DNA of 64,000 nucleotides from Cylindrospermum sp. NIES-4074 (lineage in GTDB: Bacteria; Cyanobacteriota; Cyanobacteriia; Cyanobacteriales; Nostocaceae), in the NCBI GenBank assembly GCA_003994795.1, contig AP018269.1:6227687-6291686 (forward strand), given 5' to 3'. The position numbers and the translations under genes are program-made. Under the pieces are notes generated by a model. The model was not told the DNA's origin, searched no databases, and saw only the letters and a program-made list of their open reading frames with translations. Below, piece by piece: positions 16,781 through 26,883 of this stretch. How positions within the stretch are numbered: position 1 is the first letter of the stretch; each line of letters opens with the position of its first letter.

Positions 16781-17617
16781 ATGAAATCAGCTAAAAAACT
16801 CGGAGTTTTTGTTTTTGGTATCACCAGTGCTGTTGTGAGTAGTGCTTATATTCCAGCAGCGCAAGCAGAACCTATCATCACTTATGTAAATCCTGTAGAT
16901 CCTTCTGCGCCACAAGCGCCAGCGGCACCAATAACCCCCAATGAAGCATTAGATCCCACAGTAGATGCCAAATATTTTGTCGATCCTAGAAATCTTGTTG
17001 TCAATGGAGATTTTGAGGACGACCCCCTCATAGACGCAACTTCTGGCAAGCGCAATCCTTTTATTACAGGATGGACTAATGATAGTTCGTTTTCTGCTGG
17101 TTCTTATAGCGATCGCCTGGACAATTATGCCAACACTGGTCTTTTGAGTCTACGTCTGGCTGGTACTCCTCAGAGTGGTGGCACTGCTTTTCTGTCACAG
17201 ATTCTCGATACAGTCGTTGGTGAGGAATACAAACTGAGTTACTTCTTAGCATCTGTAGAGGAAGCACCTCGTCTCCAAAACCTATTTCAGACATTTGTCG
17301 GTGGCAATTTGATTGATACAAAAACAAATGTTTCCTACCAACCTTTCACAAAATATGAATACAATTTCGTGGCGGACTCAACATCTACAGAGTTAAAGTT
17401 TGGTAGTCAGGTTAGATATGACTATTTAAACTTGGATGATGTGAAAGTCAAGGCTGTGAATGCACCATTCAGCGCTAGCAGAATAGCAAACTTTAGCACA
17501 ATAGATGATGCGAGTGTCAAGGATGTGCCTGAACCATCAATCTTTGGCGGAATAGCAATTGCCGGGTTGATGGGAATGTGGATGAAGAAAAAGCAACTAG
17601 TCCGAAAAAATGGTTAA
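16781..17617 (+). CDS. PEP-CTERM surface protein (carbohydrate-binding-like)
   Basis: A secreted protein of 278 aa from the preferred ATG at 16781 (an in-frame ATG at 16757 adds 8). A signal peptide ends near AAQA. A proline/alanine-rich linker follows, then a beta-rich domain starting LVVNGDFEDDP with W-T-N-D and SLRLAG segments, as in DUF642/CBM-like modules. The C-terminus is a full PEP-CTERM sorting signal: VPEPS, a hydrophobic helix (FGGIAIAGLMGMW) and KKK. It would be processed by an exosortase, which is not in the window. Expression with modA is possible, since the gap is about 250 bp, but not shown. Confidence 0.82.
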   Translation: MKSAKKLGVFVFGITSAVVSSAYIPAAQAEPIITYVNPVDPSAPQAPAAPITPNEALDPTVDAKYFVDPRNLVVNGDFEDDPLIDATSGKRNPFITGWTNDSSFSAGSYSDRLDNYANTGLLSLRLAGTPQSGGTAFLSQILDTVVGEEYKLSYFLASVEEAPRLQNLFQTFVGGNLIDTKTNVSYQPFTKYEYNFVADSTSTELKFGSQVRYDYLNLDDVKVKAVNAPFSASRIANFSTIDDASVKDVPEPSIFGGIAIAGLMGMWMKKKQLVRKNG

Positions 17618-17719
17618 TAACTAATATCAGCCCTGTCAATGTAAGTTCAATTGTGAATTACCAGACGGGGCACAGATTTTTTAAAGCTGTAATTGCTTCT
17701 ATTTTGGATGTTGAAACTA

Positions 17720-18340
17720 ATGTTTGTCACAAAGCAACTAATTATCGCTTTTGGGTTAGGATTGGCTGCTTTATATACGGCCACTCCCTGTAGAGCTTCT
17801 GCCTTGACCTATCAAGGTGATACAACAAATAAGCCAACTTGGCTGCGTACTTCACCAGGTAATCCTCCCAATAGAGTCAGTGGTCAGAACGCTGGGGAAA
17901 CGGGTATGATTGTGCCCTACAGCATTTTTCAGTTTGCGGTTGAAGAATCAGGCTTGTATGCCTTTGCGAGTGCTGTACCTGGAGCTACTTCATCTACTGA
18001 TGGAGCCTGGGATAATTTTCTGGTTTTATATGAAGACAGTTTTGACCCCACTAGCCAATTGACCAATGTCCTCATAGCAAATAACGCTCCTAATAACGGT
18101 AGCCTTGCCTTTAACCGACAACTAACTGCTGAACGAAACTACTTTTTAGTCACCACTGGTCGTCGGTCAACTGAGTTTGGCGTTTTCATCAACACCATCA
18201 GTGGTTCAGGTAAAGTTGTCGCAGTTCCCGAATCGAGTTCAATACCTGGGACACTAGTTGCTGTTGGTGTTGGTTTACTTTTTTCTCAGGGAAGACGGGG
18301 TAGTGTCACAGTAGCAGACACTTTGAACGCAAACATATAG
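17720..18340 (+). CDS. PEP-CTERM-like secreted protein, one repeat unit
   Basis: About 206 aa from the ATG at 17720, chosen because its MFVTKQLII start matches the paralogue downstream. A signal peptide ends near CRASA. One beta-rich module of about 135 residues begins LTYQGDTTNKPTWLR and has FQFAVEESGLYAFASAVPGA, WDNFLVLYEDSFDP and FLVTTGRRSTEFG, like pre-peptidase C-terminal/DVUA0089-type domains. The tail VPESS + GTLVAVGVGLLF + RR is a degenerate PEP-CTERM, with S in place of the second P. Lies 100 bp after the previous PEP-CTERM gene. Confidence 0.75.
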   Translation: MFVTKQLIIAFGLGLAALYTATPCRASALTYQGDTTNKPTWLRTSPGNPPNRVSGQNAGETGMIVPYSIFQFAVEESGLYAFASAVPGATSSTDGAWDNFLVLYEDSFDPTSQLTNVLIANNAPNNGSLAFNRQLTAERNYFLVTTGRRSTEFGVFINTISGSGKVVAVPESSSIPGTLVAVGVGLLFSQGRRGSVTVADTLNANI

Positions 18341-18362
18341 TTCAACTAGCATATCTAAAATT

Positions 18363-19400
18363 ATGTCAATAGCAATGTTTGTTACAAAGCGGCTGATTAT
18401 AGCCATTGGTATGGGGCTGGCTGCTTTGTGTACTGCTACCCCTGCTAGAGCGATCGCCATAACTTATCAGGGTGACACAACAAATCAGCCAACTTGGCTG
18501 CGTACCATCATAGGTAATCCTCCTGATCAGGTTACTGGTCTACTCCCTGGAGAAGTTCCCATAATTGTACCTTACAGCGTTTACCAGTTTGTGGTAGCTG
18601 AATCGGGCTTGTATACTTTTGGTAGTGCTGTACCTGGAGCTACATCATCTATTAATGGAGACTGGGATAATTTTCTGGTTCTATATCAAGACAGTTTCGA
18701 CCCCACTGATCAATTGACCAATATCCTCGTAGCTGGCAATGCTCCAAATAATGGTGATTCTACCTTCACTAGAGAACTGACAGCTGGAGAAAACTACTTT
18801 TTGGTGACAACTGGCCGTCGGGGAAGAGACTTTGGTGCTTTTAGTAATGCGATCGCATTTGCAGGTGACAATATTAGCCCTCCTGCTATTTCCTCTTTTG
18901 CTTATCAAGGTGACACAACTGGTGCACCGACCTCGTTTCACCTTGTACCAGGCGATCCTCCGAGGCGGGTGAGTGGTGCTTTGGCTGCCTACAGCGTCTT
19001 TCAGTTTGCCGTCGATTACTCTGGTTTGTATGACTTTACCAGTGCTGTTCCTAATGCCACCTCTGCCATTGATGGCGGTTGGGATAATTTTTTGACCCTT
19101 TATCAAGATAGTTTTAACCCGACTGCTCAACTAAGCAATGCACTTGTAGCAGCTAATGCTCCGAACAATGGCAGTCTTGCCTTCAGCAAAGAACTTACCA
19201 CCGGCAAAAATTACTTTTTAGTGACTTCTGGTCGTCAATTGAGTGAATTTGGTGCATTTACCAATACTATTAATGGTTTAGGGAAAGTTACAGCAGTTCC
19301 CGAACGGGGTCTGACTCCAGGTACACTGGCTGCTGTTGGTATTGGCTTGCTGCTGTACAAGCAGAGACAGGGTAGTATTAGTGGGCGTTCCAGCTTCTAG
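18363..19400 (+). CDS. PEP-CTERM-like secreted protein, duplicated repeat unit
   Basis: A 345-aa paralogue of the preceding gene. After a signal peptide (ending near PARA), the same module occurs twice: residues about 32-170 (ITYQGDTTNQPTW...FLVTTGRRGRDFGAF) and about 182-310 (FAYQGDTTGAPTSF...FLVTSGRQLSEFGAF). The tail is VPERG followed by a hydrophobic stretch and KQRQ, another degenerate PEP-CTERM. An alternative start at 18375 would match the neighbour's N-terminus. Together the two genes hold three copies of one module, a recent tandem duplication by appearance. Confidence 0.75.
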   Translation: MSIAMFVTKRLIIAIGMGLAALCTATPARAIAITYQGDTTNQPTWLRTIIGNPPDQVTGLLPGEVPIIVPYSVYQFVVAESGLYTFGSAVPGATSSINGDWDNFLVLYQDSFDPTDQLTNILVAGNAPNNGDSTFTRELTAGENYFLVTTGRRGRDFGAFSNAIAFAGDNISPPAISSFAYQGDTTGAPTSFHLVPGDPPRRVSGALAAYSVFQFAVDYSGLYDFTSAVPNATSAIDGGWDNFLTLYQDSFNPTAQLSNALVAANAPNNGSLAFSKELTTGKNYFLVTSGRQLSEFGAFTNTINGLGKVTAVPERGLTPGTLAAVGIGLLLYKQRQGSISGRSSF

Positions 19401-20129
19401 TTTAGTTGCGATCGCTTCCAGCGGGCGCTCCGCGCCATCGCCATTGCTAAGTGAAGAAAATCTCAGGCATTGGCGATCGCATCTGCTACTAAACCTTTGC
19501 CAGAAAAGCATTATTTATATTGCTCACATCTCAATATCGGTTAGCGCTCAGGGTCACTTTTTTCCAAAATTAATTACTTTTTAAACCTGTACTAATAGAA
19601 CGATAGATATTCTAACTTTTATACAAGTAGGGTATTATTAATTTTCGATAAAATTTTAAAATTTAACTTTTTATCTGACTTAGGCAGAAAAATGATTCTT
19701 TCACTTTAAATTTATACCATAAAACTTTTACAATATCGTTTATTTATATTGAAAATAAGTTTTAGTCTTACATAAGAATAAAGTGCTATTTATTCTATTA
19801 AATAATCATAAAATTATTTGTCGCTGTCCAAATTTATAAAATCTAATTTAACCTAACTAAAAAGTTTTTCCTTCTCAAAGATATGTCCTGATGCTTCGCT
19901 ATCTATATTGTTATAGTTTATAGAACCTTGGAAAAGTCAGCATCAAAGTTAAATCAAATTTAAAATAGTCAATAAAGTTGCACCTAGTCAGCATCTTTAT
20001 TTGCCTAAATTTATTTGAGAAATTCCCATCCTTTGTAAAGTGTTTTTTGCCTAGCAAAAATTATTGACACTTATGATAAATTTCCGAGGTTTCATTAGTA
20101 AATTGCATTCATCAGGAAGAACAATAAAT
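19401..20129. other. AT-rich intergenic region with a HIP1-type repeat
   Basis: About 730 bp. The first 90 bp hold a 34-bp palindromic repeat that starts with the HIP1 octamer (19408-19441) and a second HIP1 site near 19472. The remainder (19570-20060) is strongly AT-rich with no supported ORF. It may carry the promoter of the molbindin gene; no clear -10/-35 pair or palindrome of the ACCAA type is seen here. Confidence 0.55.
19408..19441. repeat. 34-bp HIP1-type palindromic repeat
   Basis: A repeat that begins with GCGATCGC, has a central GCGGGCGC core and ends GCCATCGC. Close copies lie at 24171-24204 and 41424-41456, and a shorter one in inverse orientation at about 22473-22503. One copy disrupts a small gene at 41.4 kb, so the family is or was mobile. 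Confidence 0.75.
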
Positions 20130-20384
20130 ATGCAACTTAGCACTCTTAATGCTCTCGAAGTTACTGCCAAAAAAATCCAAGTTAGCGCACGCAATGCTCT
20201 TGAAGGTACTATCAAAAATATCCAAGTGGGAACTGTCAATACTGAAGTAACAATAGAAATCACACCTGGAGTAGAAGTAACTGCGGTCATTACCAAATCA
20301 TCAGCAGAAAATCTACAACTTTCTGAAGGTAAGCAAGTTTACGCAATCATTAAATCCTCTGATGTAATGATTGCCGTAGGCTAA
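20130..20384 (+). CDS. Molbindin-like Mop/TOBE-domain protein
   Basis: An 84-aa protein; the ATG at 20130 is chosen over an in-frame ATG at 20064 because AGGAAGA lies about 10 bp upstream and the Mop domain begins there. The domain shows SARNALEGTIKNI, VNTEVTIEI, VTAVITKSSAENLQLSEGK and VYAIIKSSDVMIA, the classic molbindin/TOBE signature. Such proteins bind molybdate or tungstate as oligomers and buffer it in the cytoplasm. Followed by a strong terminator, so it is monocistronic at its 3' end. Its presence between modA and the vnfH-like gene strengthens the molybdenum theme of the region. Confidence 0.87.
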   Translation: MQLSTLNALEVTAKKIQVSARNALEGTIKNIQVGTVNTEVTIEITPGVEVTAVITKSSAENLQLSEGKQVYAIIKSSDVMIAVG

Positions 20385-20403
20385 TTTAGTTGTTATAAAT
20401 CTA

Positions 20404-20437
20404 TAAAAAAGGGGTAGTCAAACTGCCCCTTTTTTAA
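20404..20437 (+). terminator. Rho-independent terminator after molbindin gene
   Basis: An inverted repeat AAAAAAGGGG / CCCCTTTTTT with the loop TAGTCAAACTG, ending in a T run, 20 bp after the stop codon. Nearly symmetrical, so it could also work for the opposite strand. Confidence 0.85.
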
Positions 20438-20611
20438 TATCTAATTGATTTGTTTTGTAAGAGATAACCCAATGGGATTGAGTTAATCAACAATTGAGGA
20501 TTGGGCAGAGAATTTATATACAGTATAGAAGAAGTTTATTTAACGATTGATGGGGCTGATGTAACGATTATCCTGGAATAGGTCATGAAATAATTTCCAG
20601 TTTATCTGTTA

Positions 20612-20986
20612 TCAGGCGCTAGGCAAATCACCTTCAGGCAAGATTTCTTCTATGTTGATTATCCAGGGAATACCTTTATCAAATGGAGAACTGACACTAA
20701 TTCTAGCTTGGTTAGCAAAGCGTTGTAACTTTTTGGCTAAATGTGGAATAGTGATCATGATGTTCTGATAAGTTTCTATATCATGACAAATCATGATTAA
20801 GGTGAGAATACCACCATTGATTTTGAAATACCAGTGACAGCTTGATAACAAAATGCGTACCATCCGCTCACAGGCTAAGAAAAAGCTTTTTTTAGTTGCT
20901 TCTTCTAGCTGTCTGAGTAGTAATTCACTCAGTTGTGTCATCCGATATGAAGGCAAGTCATCTGAAGATAAGTTAGGATAATTCAT
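20612..20986 (-). CDS. Hypothetical protein
   Basis: A 124-aa open frame with protein-like composition: an amphipathic start (LPSYRMTQLSELLLRQLEE), a central stretch FKINGGILTLIMICHD, and an acidic C-terminus (INIEEILPEGD). No family is recognised. It lies in the same orientation as the HsdR-N fragment, 154 bp further downstream. It could be a small stand-alone cyanobacterial protein. The call rests on length and composition, and the gene may not be expressed. Confidence 0.5.
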   Translation of the reverse strand: MNYPNLSSDDLPSYRMTQLSELLLRQLEEATKKSFFLACERMVRILLSSCHWYFKINGGILTLIMICHDIETYQNIMITIPHLAKKLQRFANQARISVSSPFDKGIPWIINIEEILPEGDLPSA

Positions 20987-21140
20987 GGGATTTTAGGATT
21001 CTTCACTAAAGGAAGAAGTGACGGTTTTATTTATATGCCTGAAATGATAATTACCTAAGATTCGTGACGAGTTTATGGGTAATATCAGGTTTTCAGAAAG
21101 TCTCGTTTGACATCTGCTTGTTGATACTCATCCTTTTTGG

Positions 21141-22043
21141 TCAATTTAAATTGGTGGGTGTTGTGCAAAAAGGATAACGTAGAAACTTTTTGCGGATCAA
21201 GTCTGTATTTTCCTCAAAAATTATCAAGGACTTTATTAGTTCCAGTAACCTCCGCTTATCAAATATGCCTTGAATCAACACCTCAAGTTGAGTTTCTCCT
21301 GCACATGGAAAGTCTTCGCCATCAATGGTGCGCCAAGGTAAAAATTCTTGCCAGCCAGAAGTTAACGTCCCGACCCGCGCTCGGTTTCCGCAGGCAATAA
21401 TGAGGAAGGCATTGTAGATAAATAACTGTGGTATCTTTTGCAAGTATGTCTGAAGCCGTTGATAGGCAGCTTTGAGAGTAGCGTTTTCATCTTGGGGGTC
21501 AATCCAGACCATCACTGCTAATGGTAAGCCGTTAATGAAGACAACTACATCCAAACTATGAATGCAACTGCTTTTCAAAATAGTAAATGGATGAATTACC
21601 AACCAATCGTTATTCAGCAAATTAGACTGATCTACTAGCCATACTTTCTCTTGAACTGTCTCACCATTAAACTGGTAGGTTACATCAACCCCTGTAGTCA
21701 AGAGTTTATGAAAGTGACGATTATTTGAAAGCAGGTTGAGACTCTCAAGACTCGTCACTTGGTGAATTGCTTGAGCGATCGCCACAAATGATAGTCTGGA
21801 ATTAATTCGCTGTAAGGATCTGCACAAGCGTACTGGCAAAACTACCTCAGTATTGTTGTCGCACTCTGTCTGGTACTGTCTGCTGACAGTCTGTGAATTT
21901 AACAAAACTGTGTAACCGATGACCTCAAACCAAGTGAGCAAAGGCGGCACAGTAACAGATGTTGTCAAGTCAATGTGGTAGTCGAAGGTTTGAGAAATGC
22001 CACTCGCTTTCACCATTACTCTTTTTGGCAGTCCAGTATTCAT
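21141..22043 (-). CDS. HsdR N-terminal domain only, catalytic motif lost
   Basis: A 300-aa protein matching only the N-terminal nuclease region of type I restriction HsdR: LTWFEVIGYTVL, LDVVVFINGLPLAVMV, DENATLKAAYQRLQTYLQKIP, RVGTLTSGWQEFLPWRTIDGE and LEVLIQGIFDKRRLLELIK. A whole HsdR is about 1000 aa; the helicase motor is missing. The strand that normally reads E-L-K in active HsdR reads V-W-I here, so nuclease activity is unlikely. No hsdM or hsdS gene is near. The palindrome at 22283-22297 lies upstream of its start, so it may belong to the ModA-type regulon. It could be a decayed remnant, but the frame is open throughout. Confidence 0.7.
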   Translation of the reverse strand: MNTGLPKRVMVKASGISQTFDYHIDLTTSVTVPPLLTWFEVIGYTVLLNSQTVSRQYQTECDNNTEVVLPVRLCRSLQRINSRLSFVAIAQAIHQVTSLESLNLLSNNRHFHKLLTTGVDVTYQFNGETVQEKVWLVDQSNLLNNDWLVIHPFTILKSSCIHSLDVVVFINGLPLAVMVWIDPQDENATLKAAYQRLQTYLQKIPQLFIYNAFLIIACGNRARVGTLTSGWQEFLPWRTIDGEDFPCAGETQLEVLIQGIFDKRRLLELIKSLIIFEENTDLIRKKFLRYPFCTTPTNLN

Positions 22044-22615
22044 TGCAAAAGAAGCGTTAATTTTTAGTCAAGGCGAAATTTGCCCAAATGGCTAAATTGG
22101 TTGGTACATAGCACTTCTTCGTTAAGTGAGATATGAGAAAAATTAATTAACCACAGATGAACACAGATAAATTTGTACCTCAGCAAATTAGGAAGCGCTA
22201 TATTTTCCACAGTTGATACTGCTTGTATGGGAACTATCAAAACTGAAATTAGTTGGGAAAACAGTATCATTTGCTGCATTTTACCAAATTAGTTGGTAGC
22301 AGCTATGAATTGGTTGGTAAATTTCTAAACGAATAAAATTCCTAAATCCCTTATGGGTAGAGGATTTTGAGTAACCAGCAGCAGGGAATATGTATTTTGC
22401 AGCAAAATATTTTGCGCTTCGCAAGCAAACTGGCAAGTTTTATGATATTCTTTGTGTATGGGGAATGAAGACGGCGATCGCACAAAGCGCCCGCTGGAAG
22501 CGAAAGCACAGAAAGTCTGCAAACAGAAATGATATGCATTATCAAGACCGTGCGATCGCCTTGGTAGATTTTAGTTAAATCCGCTACGGCTTTTGGAAAC
22601 TGATAGATAAAGCCA
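22044..22615. other. Regulator/HsdR-N intergenic region with operator and repeats
   Basis: A 572-bp divergent region. It contains a palindrome ACCAA-ATTAG-TTGGT at 22283-22297, half-sites TTGGTTGGTA near 22098 and 22311, an ACAGATGAACACAGATAAAT-type decamer repeat near 22145, and an inverse HIP1-type repeat at about 22473-22503. Several overlapping open frames are produced by these repeats and none looks like a gene. Confidence 0.6.
22283..22297. promoter_or_regulatory. Palindromic operator-like site 4
   Basis: ACCAA-ATTAG-TTGGT, the same 15 bp as the modA-proximal site at 15566. It lies 240 bp upstream of the HsdR-N start and 319 bp upstream of the XRE regulator start. TTGGTTGGTA half-sites on both sides give a cluster. 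Autoregulation by the neighbouring regulator is the simplest reading. Confidence 0.55.
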
Positions 22616-23749
22616 ATGAAGCAGGATAGTGACCTCCGTAATAATTTAAAGTCAATCAGAACCCGTCTAGGCATGAGCCAACAAGATTTGGCTAACCTAG
22701 CTGGTGTTACTCGTCAGACTATTAGTGGTGTTGAGTCAGGACAATATGCTCCTTCTGTCACTATTACACTTCGGCTAGCTAAGGCGCTCGGCTGTCAAGT
22801 TGAGCATCTATTCTGGCTAGAGCAGGATTTACCTGAAATTGAAGCAGTTTTGGCTAAATCGGTTCCTAGTGGTCAGCAACTCCGAGTCAGTTTGGCTCGT
22901 GTGGGAGGGGAATGGATAGCTTACCCCCTGATTGGTAAGGATGCCTTTCGCCAAGATATGATTCCGGCTGATGGTGAGGGTGAGAAGCAGACTAACACAG
23001 ATAAACTTCGTGTCCGGCTCCTCGACGAGAATATAGACACACTTTATAACACCGTCGTCATCGCTGGTTGTTCCCCTGTGATTTCTCTCTGGGCCAGAGC
23101 CACCGAACGCTGGCATCCCCAGTTGCGAGTTCAATATAACTTTGCCAACAGCATGGCTGCATTACACAGTCTATGCAGAGGTGAGGCGCACATTGCGGGA
23201 ATGCACCTATATGATCCGATTTCGGGAGAGTACAATATTCCCTTTGTCCGCGAAGTCCTAGCTGGGAGAGAAGCCGTTTTGATTACTCTTGGAGTCTGGG
23301 AAGAGGGACTGATGGTACAGCCTGGGAACCCGAAAGGAATCAGAACTTTAACCGACTTAGTGCAAATGAAAGCAACCATTGTTAACCGAGAAGTAGGTTC
23401 TGGCAGTCGTTTACTTTTAGAACAAACCTTAGAAAAGGAACAACTGCCATCCCATGCTCTCCAAGGCTTTGAGCAGATTATCACCAGTCATCAAGATGTT
23501 GCTGGTGCGATCGCCTCTGGAATTGCGGATGCAGGTATCAGTACGGCATCTGTAGCGGCAGCCTTTGGGTTGGGATTTATCCCGCTGCGTCAATCACGAT
23601 ATGACTTAGTAATTCTCAAAGAATATCTGGAAGAAGCGCCAGTACAGCAATTGCTCAGTACCTTGGGACATCGGCTGGTTCACTCGCAATTAGAAATTCT
23701 CGGCGGCTACGACATCAGTAAAATTGGGGAAGTTGTAGCAACCGTTTAA
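22616..23749 (+). CDS. XRE-type regulator with periplasmic-binding-protein-like domain
   Basis: A 377-aa cytoplasmic transcription factor. Residues about 8-62 form a Cro/CI helix-turn-helix (IRTRLGMSQQDLANLAGVTR). Residues about 95-370 resemble a type 2 periplasmic-binding-protein domain (PBP_like) as found in molybdate-linked regulators: VVIAGCSPVISLWA, HIAGMHLYDP, EEGLMVQPGNPKGI, IVNREVGSGSRLLLEQ and GIADAGISTASVAAAFGL. This layout suggests sensing of molybdate or a related oxyanion or cofactor. The location 500 bp before the vnfH-like gene and the nearby palindromes fit a metal-responsive repressor. The VnfR1/VnfR2 repressors of Anabaena variabilis are a possible parallel; identity cannot be shown here. 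Confidence 0.78.
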   Translation: MKQDSDLRNNLKSIRTRLGMSQQDLANLAGVTRQTISGVESGQYAPSVTITLRLAKALGCQVEHLFWLEQDLPEIEAVLAKSVPSGQQLRVSLARVGGEWIAYPLIGKDAFRQDMIPADGEGEKQTNTDKLRVRLLDENIDTLYNTVVIAGCSPVISLWARATERWHPQLRVQYNFANSMAALHSLCRGEAHIAGMHLYDPISGEYNIPFVREVLAGREAVLITLGVWEEGLMVQPGNPKGIRTLTDLVQMKATIVNREVGSGSRLLLEQTLEKEQLPSHALQGFEQIITSHQDVAGAIASGIADAGISTASVAAAFGLGFIPLRQSRYDLVILKEYLEEAPVQQLLSTLGHRLVHSQLEILGGYDISKIGEVVATV

Positions 23750-25204
<1,455 letters not shown>

Positions 25205-25726
25205 AAAAAGAAGTAGAACTTGTGCGATCGCTTAAAAAAAGCAGCCGCAGAAGTTTCTACTAGGGGGTCTGGGCTATTCAGTCCACCTTCCCCTCCCATG
25301 CTCATGTACCTGATGCACACATATATCGATGTCGCCTAGTTTGGGTGACGAAATTAATAATTAAGTTGTCTGTTTTCTGTTTTCTCTTTGTGTTGGTTGG
25401 TTTTTTAGGGGATGGGAAATCTCTCTCTTTTTCCCATTCCCTTTTATCTCACATTTATAGTGAATTCTTAGACAAATTCCTCCAAGCGTTAGCAGATATA
25501 GCAATCCTATTTGATTTGTGAACAGTATTTTTTTAACGTTCGCGCCGGTGCGGTCGGCATACCGCCAAGACGCCTTCTCTACGAGAGGCTTCCGCCAACG
25601 CGAAGCGTCTCGTTGGCGTTCGCGCAGCGTGTCGCAGACAAGCCTCTCGTAGAGAAGAGAAGAACGCCAAGGGAAAGAGAATAATGAGAGAGGTTGCAAG
25701 TTTCACAAATGATTTAGGATGACTAT
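25205..25726. other. Intergenic region with right inverted repeat and nested palindromes
   Basis: A 522-bp region. At 25534-25565 is the exact reverse complement of the 23979 repeat. It runs into an array of palindromes (25566-25660) with CTCTACGAGAGG and CGAAGCGTCTCG units, known as dispersed repeats in Nostoc-type genomes. A HIP1 site lies near 25223. No gene is supported. Confidence 0.6.
25534..25565. repeat. Right copy of perfect 32-bp inverted repeat flanking vnfH
   Basis: Exact reverse complement of 23979-24010, so the pair encloses about 1.52 kb containing only the vnfH-like gene. Recombination between them could invert the segment. Confidence 0.8.
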
Positions 25727-26197
25727 ATGAGTGGCACTAAGGCTCCAGAGAAATACCGCCGCCAACGCCGCCAGCTGCAACGTGTGTTGTTAGATACTCA
25801 CTTTTATTTTGGTTGCAAGCGGGTCTCTTTAGCGCTAGAACCGGATTTACTGTGGTCAACAGTTTATTTCTTGCGATCGCTGGGAGTGCAAATTCACACG
25901 GCGGTTACGTCTACACGCTCTTTGCTGCTAGAAAAACTGCCCCTCACTAGTGTGACTCTTGGTGATTTGGAAGATTTTGAGCAACTGGCTGTAGGGTCTG
26001 ATCTGCTGATTGGCAATTCTCATGTGAGTGCGATCGCCAAACGCCTCAATATTCCTCTGTGTCGTCAAGGGATTCCTATTTTTGACCGATTGGGTAATAA
26101 TCAGTCCACCAAAGTTGGCTACCAAGGCACAATGCAGCTTTTATTTGAAATTGGTAACTTGCTTTTAGCAGCAGAAGAGGCAAACGGTAATAACTAG
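25727..26197 (+). CDS. NifN/VnfN C-terminal-domain protein (nitrogenase cofactor scaffold-like)
   Basis: A 156-aa protein that matches only the last third of NifN-type proteins (usual length about 440-460 aa). Conserved features are PEKYRRQRRQL, HFYFGCKRVSLALEPDLL, LLEKLPLTSVTLGDLEDFEQLA, LLIGNSH, IPLCRQGIPIFDRLG, VGYQGTMQLLFEIGNLLL. NifEN is the assembly site for the nitrogenase cofactor. The N-terminal cluster-binding domain is absent, and nothing like it precedes this ORF. The ATG at 25727 has an AGGATG-type site before it, which suggests an independent gene rather than a fragment. It lies downstream of vnfH and before a molybdopterin enzyme. Function could be cofactor carrying or NifX-like; this is inference. 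Confidence 0.75.
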   Translation: MSGTKAPEKYRRQRRQLQRVLLDTHFYFGCKRVSLALEPDLLWSTVYFLRSLGVQIHTAVTSTRSLLLEKLPLTSVTLGDLEDFEQLAVGSDLLIGNSHVSAIAKRLNIPLCRQGIPIFDRLGNNQSTKVGYQGTMQLLFEIGNLLLAAEEANGNN

Positions 26198-26255
26198 GGA
26201 AACTTTTCATCGTAGGATTAAAAAAGTAGAATCTGCAATTATTTAATCAATATCT

Positions 26256-26858
26256 ATGACTTCTACCGTTCCCGCGAAACCTCAGAAGTTACCAACCCAA
26301 GCAATAGGGGCCAAGATATTCCACACTTGTAATATCCTTAGCCTATCACTCATGCTCACCAGTGGACTACAAATTTATAACGCTAACCCTGTTTTTGGTG
26401 GACGTGCAGGTTTACATATTCCTCCCATCTTCACTTTAGGCGGTTGGTTGGCTGGAGGTAGACACTGGCATTTTGCTGCTATGTGGCTATTTTCACTCAA
26501 TCTTTTATGGTATGGACTTTACATTTTAATTACGCGACGCTGGCGACATCGGTTTGTAGGAGCCAATGACCTCAAAGCATTACAAAAAAGTCACAATTCT
26601 CAACGCCTAATTTATGCTTGGCATCGCCTTGCTTATACAGCAATAATTCCTATATTGCTGTTAGCATTATTAACAGGAATAGGGATGTACAAACCTGCTC
26701 AATTTCCCTGGATTTTAGATATGTTTGGCAGTTGGCAAGCGCTGAGAATTGTTCACTTCGCCTCAGTGCCAATGGTGATTTTATTCGCAGTTATTCACTC
26801 TCTATTAGGTCGTCAAGCTGGCGGTACGAAACTTACAAACTCAATGTTTTGGAACTAA
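26256..26858 (+). CDS. Cytochrome b561-type membrane subunit
   Basis: A 200-aa membrane protein with about four hydrophobic helices (near residues 22-42, 74-92, 121-144 and 163-183). Histidines fit haem ligation: FHTCNILSLSLM, HWHFAAMWLFSLN, WHRLAYTAIIP and HFASVPMVILFAVIHSLLG. This is the pattern of thiosulfate-reductase/Ni-hydrogenase-type cytochrome b. The molybdopterin oxidoreductase gene starts 25 bp downstream on the same strand, so the pair probably forms a membrane-anchored redox enzyme like MsrQ-MsrP or YedZ-YedY. The partner identity is inferred from context. Confidence 0.8.
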   Translation: MTSTVPAKPQKLPTQAIGAKIFHTCNILSLSLMLTSGLQIYNANPVFGGRAGLHIPPIFTLGGWLAGGRHWHFAAMWLFSLNLLWYGLYILITRRWRHRFVGANDLKALQKSHNSQRLIYAWHRLAYTAIIPILLLALLTGIGMYKPAQFPWILDMFGSWQALRIVHFASVPMVILFAVIHSLLGRQAGGTKLTNSMFWN

Positions 26859-26883
26859 TGACTAAATCAATAATGATTAAAAT

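Noticed and set aside
18681-19130. 149-aa minus-strand ORF within the PEP-CTERM gene
   Set aside because: A shadow of the real plus-strand gene, whose repeated modules and signal peptide are clear.
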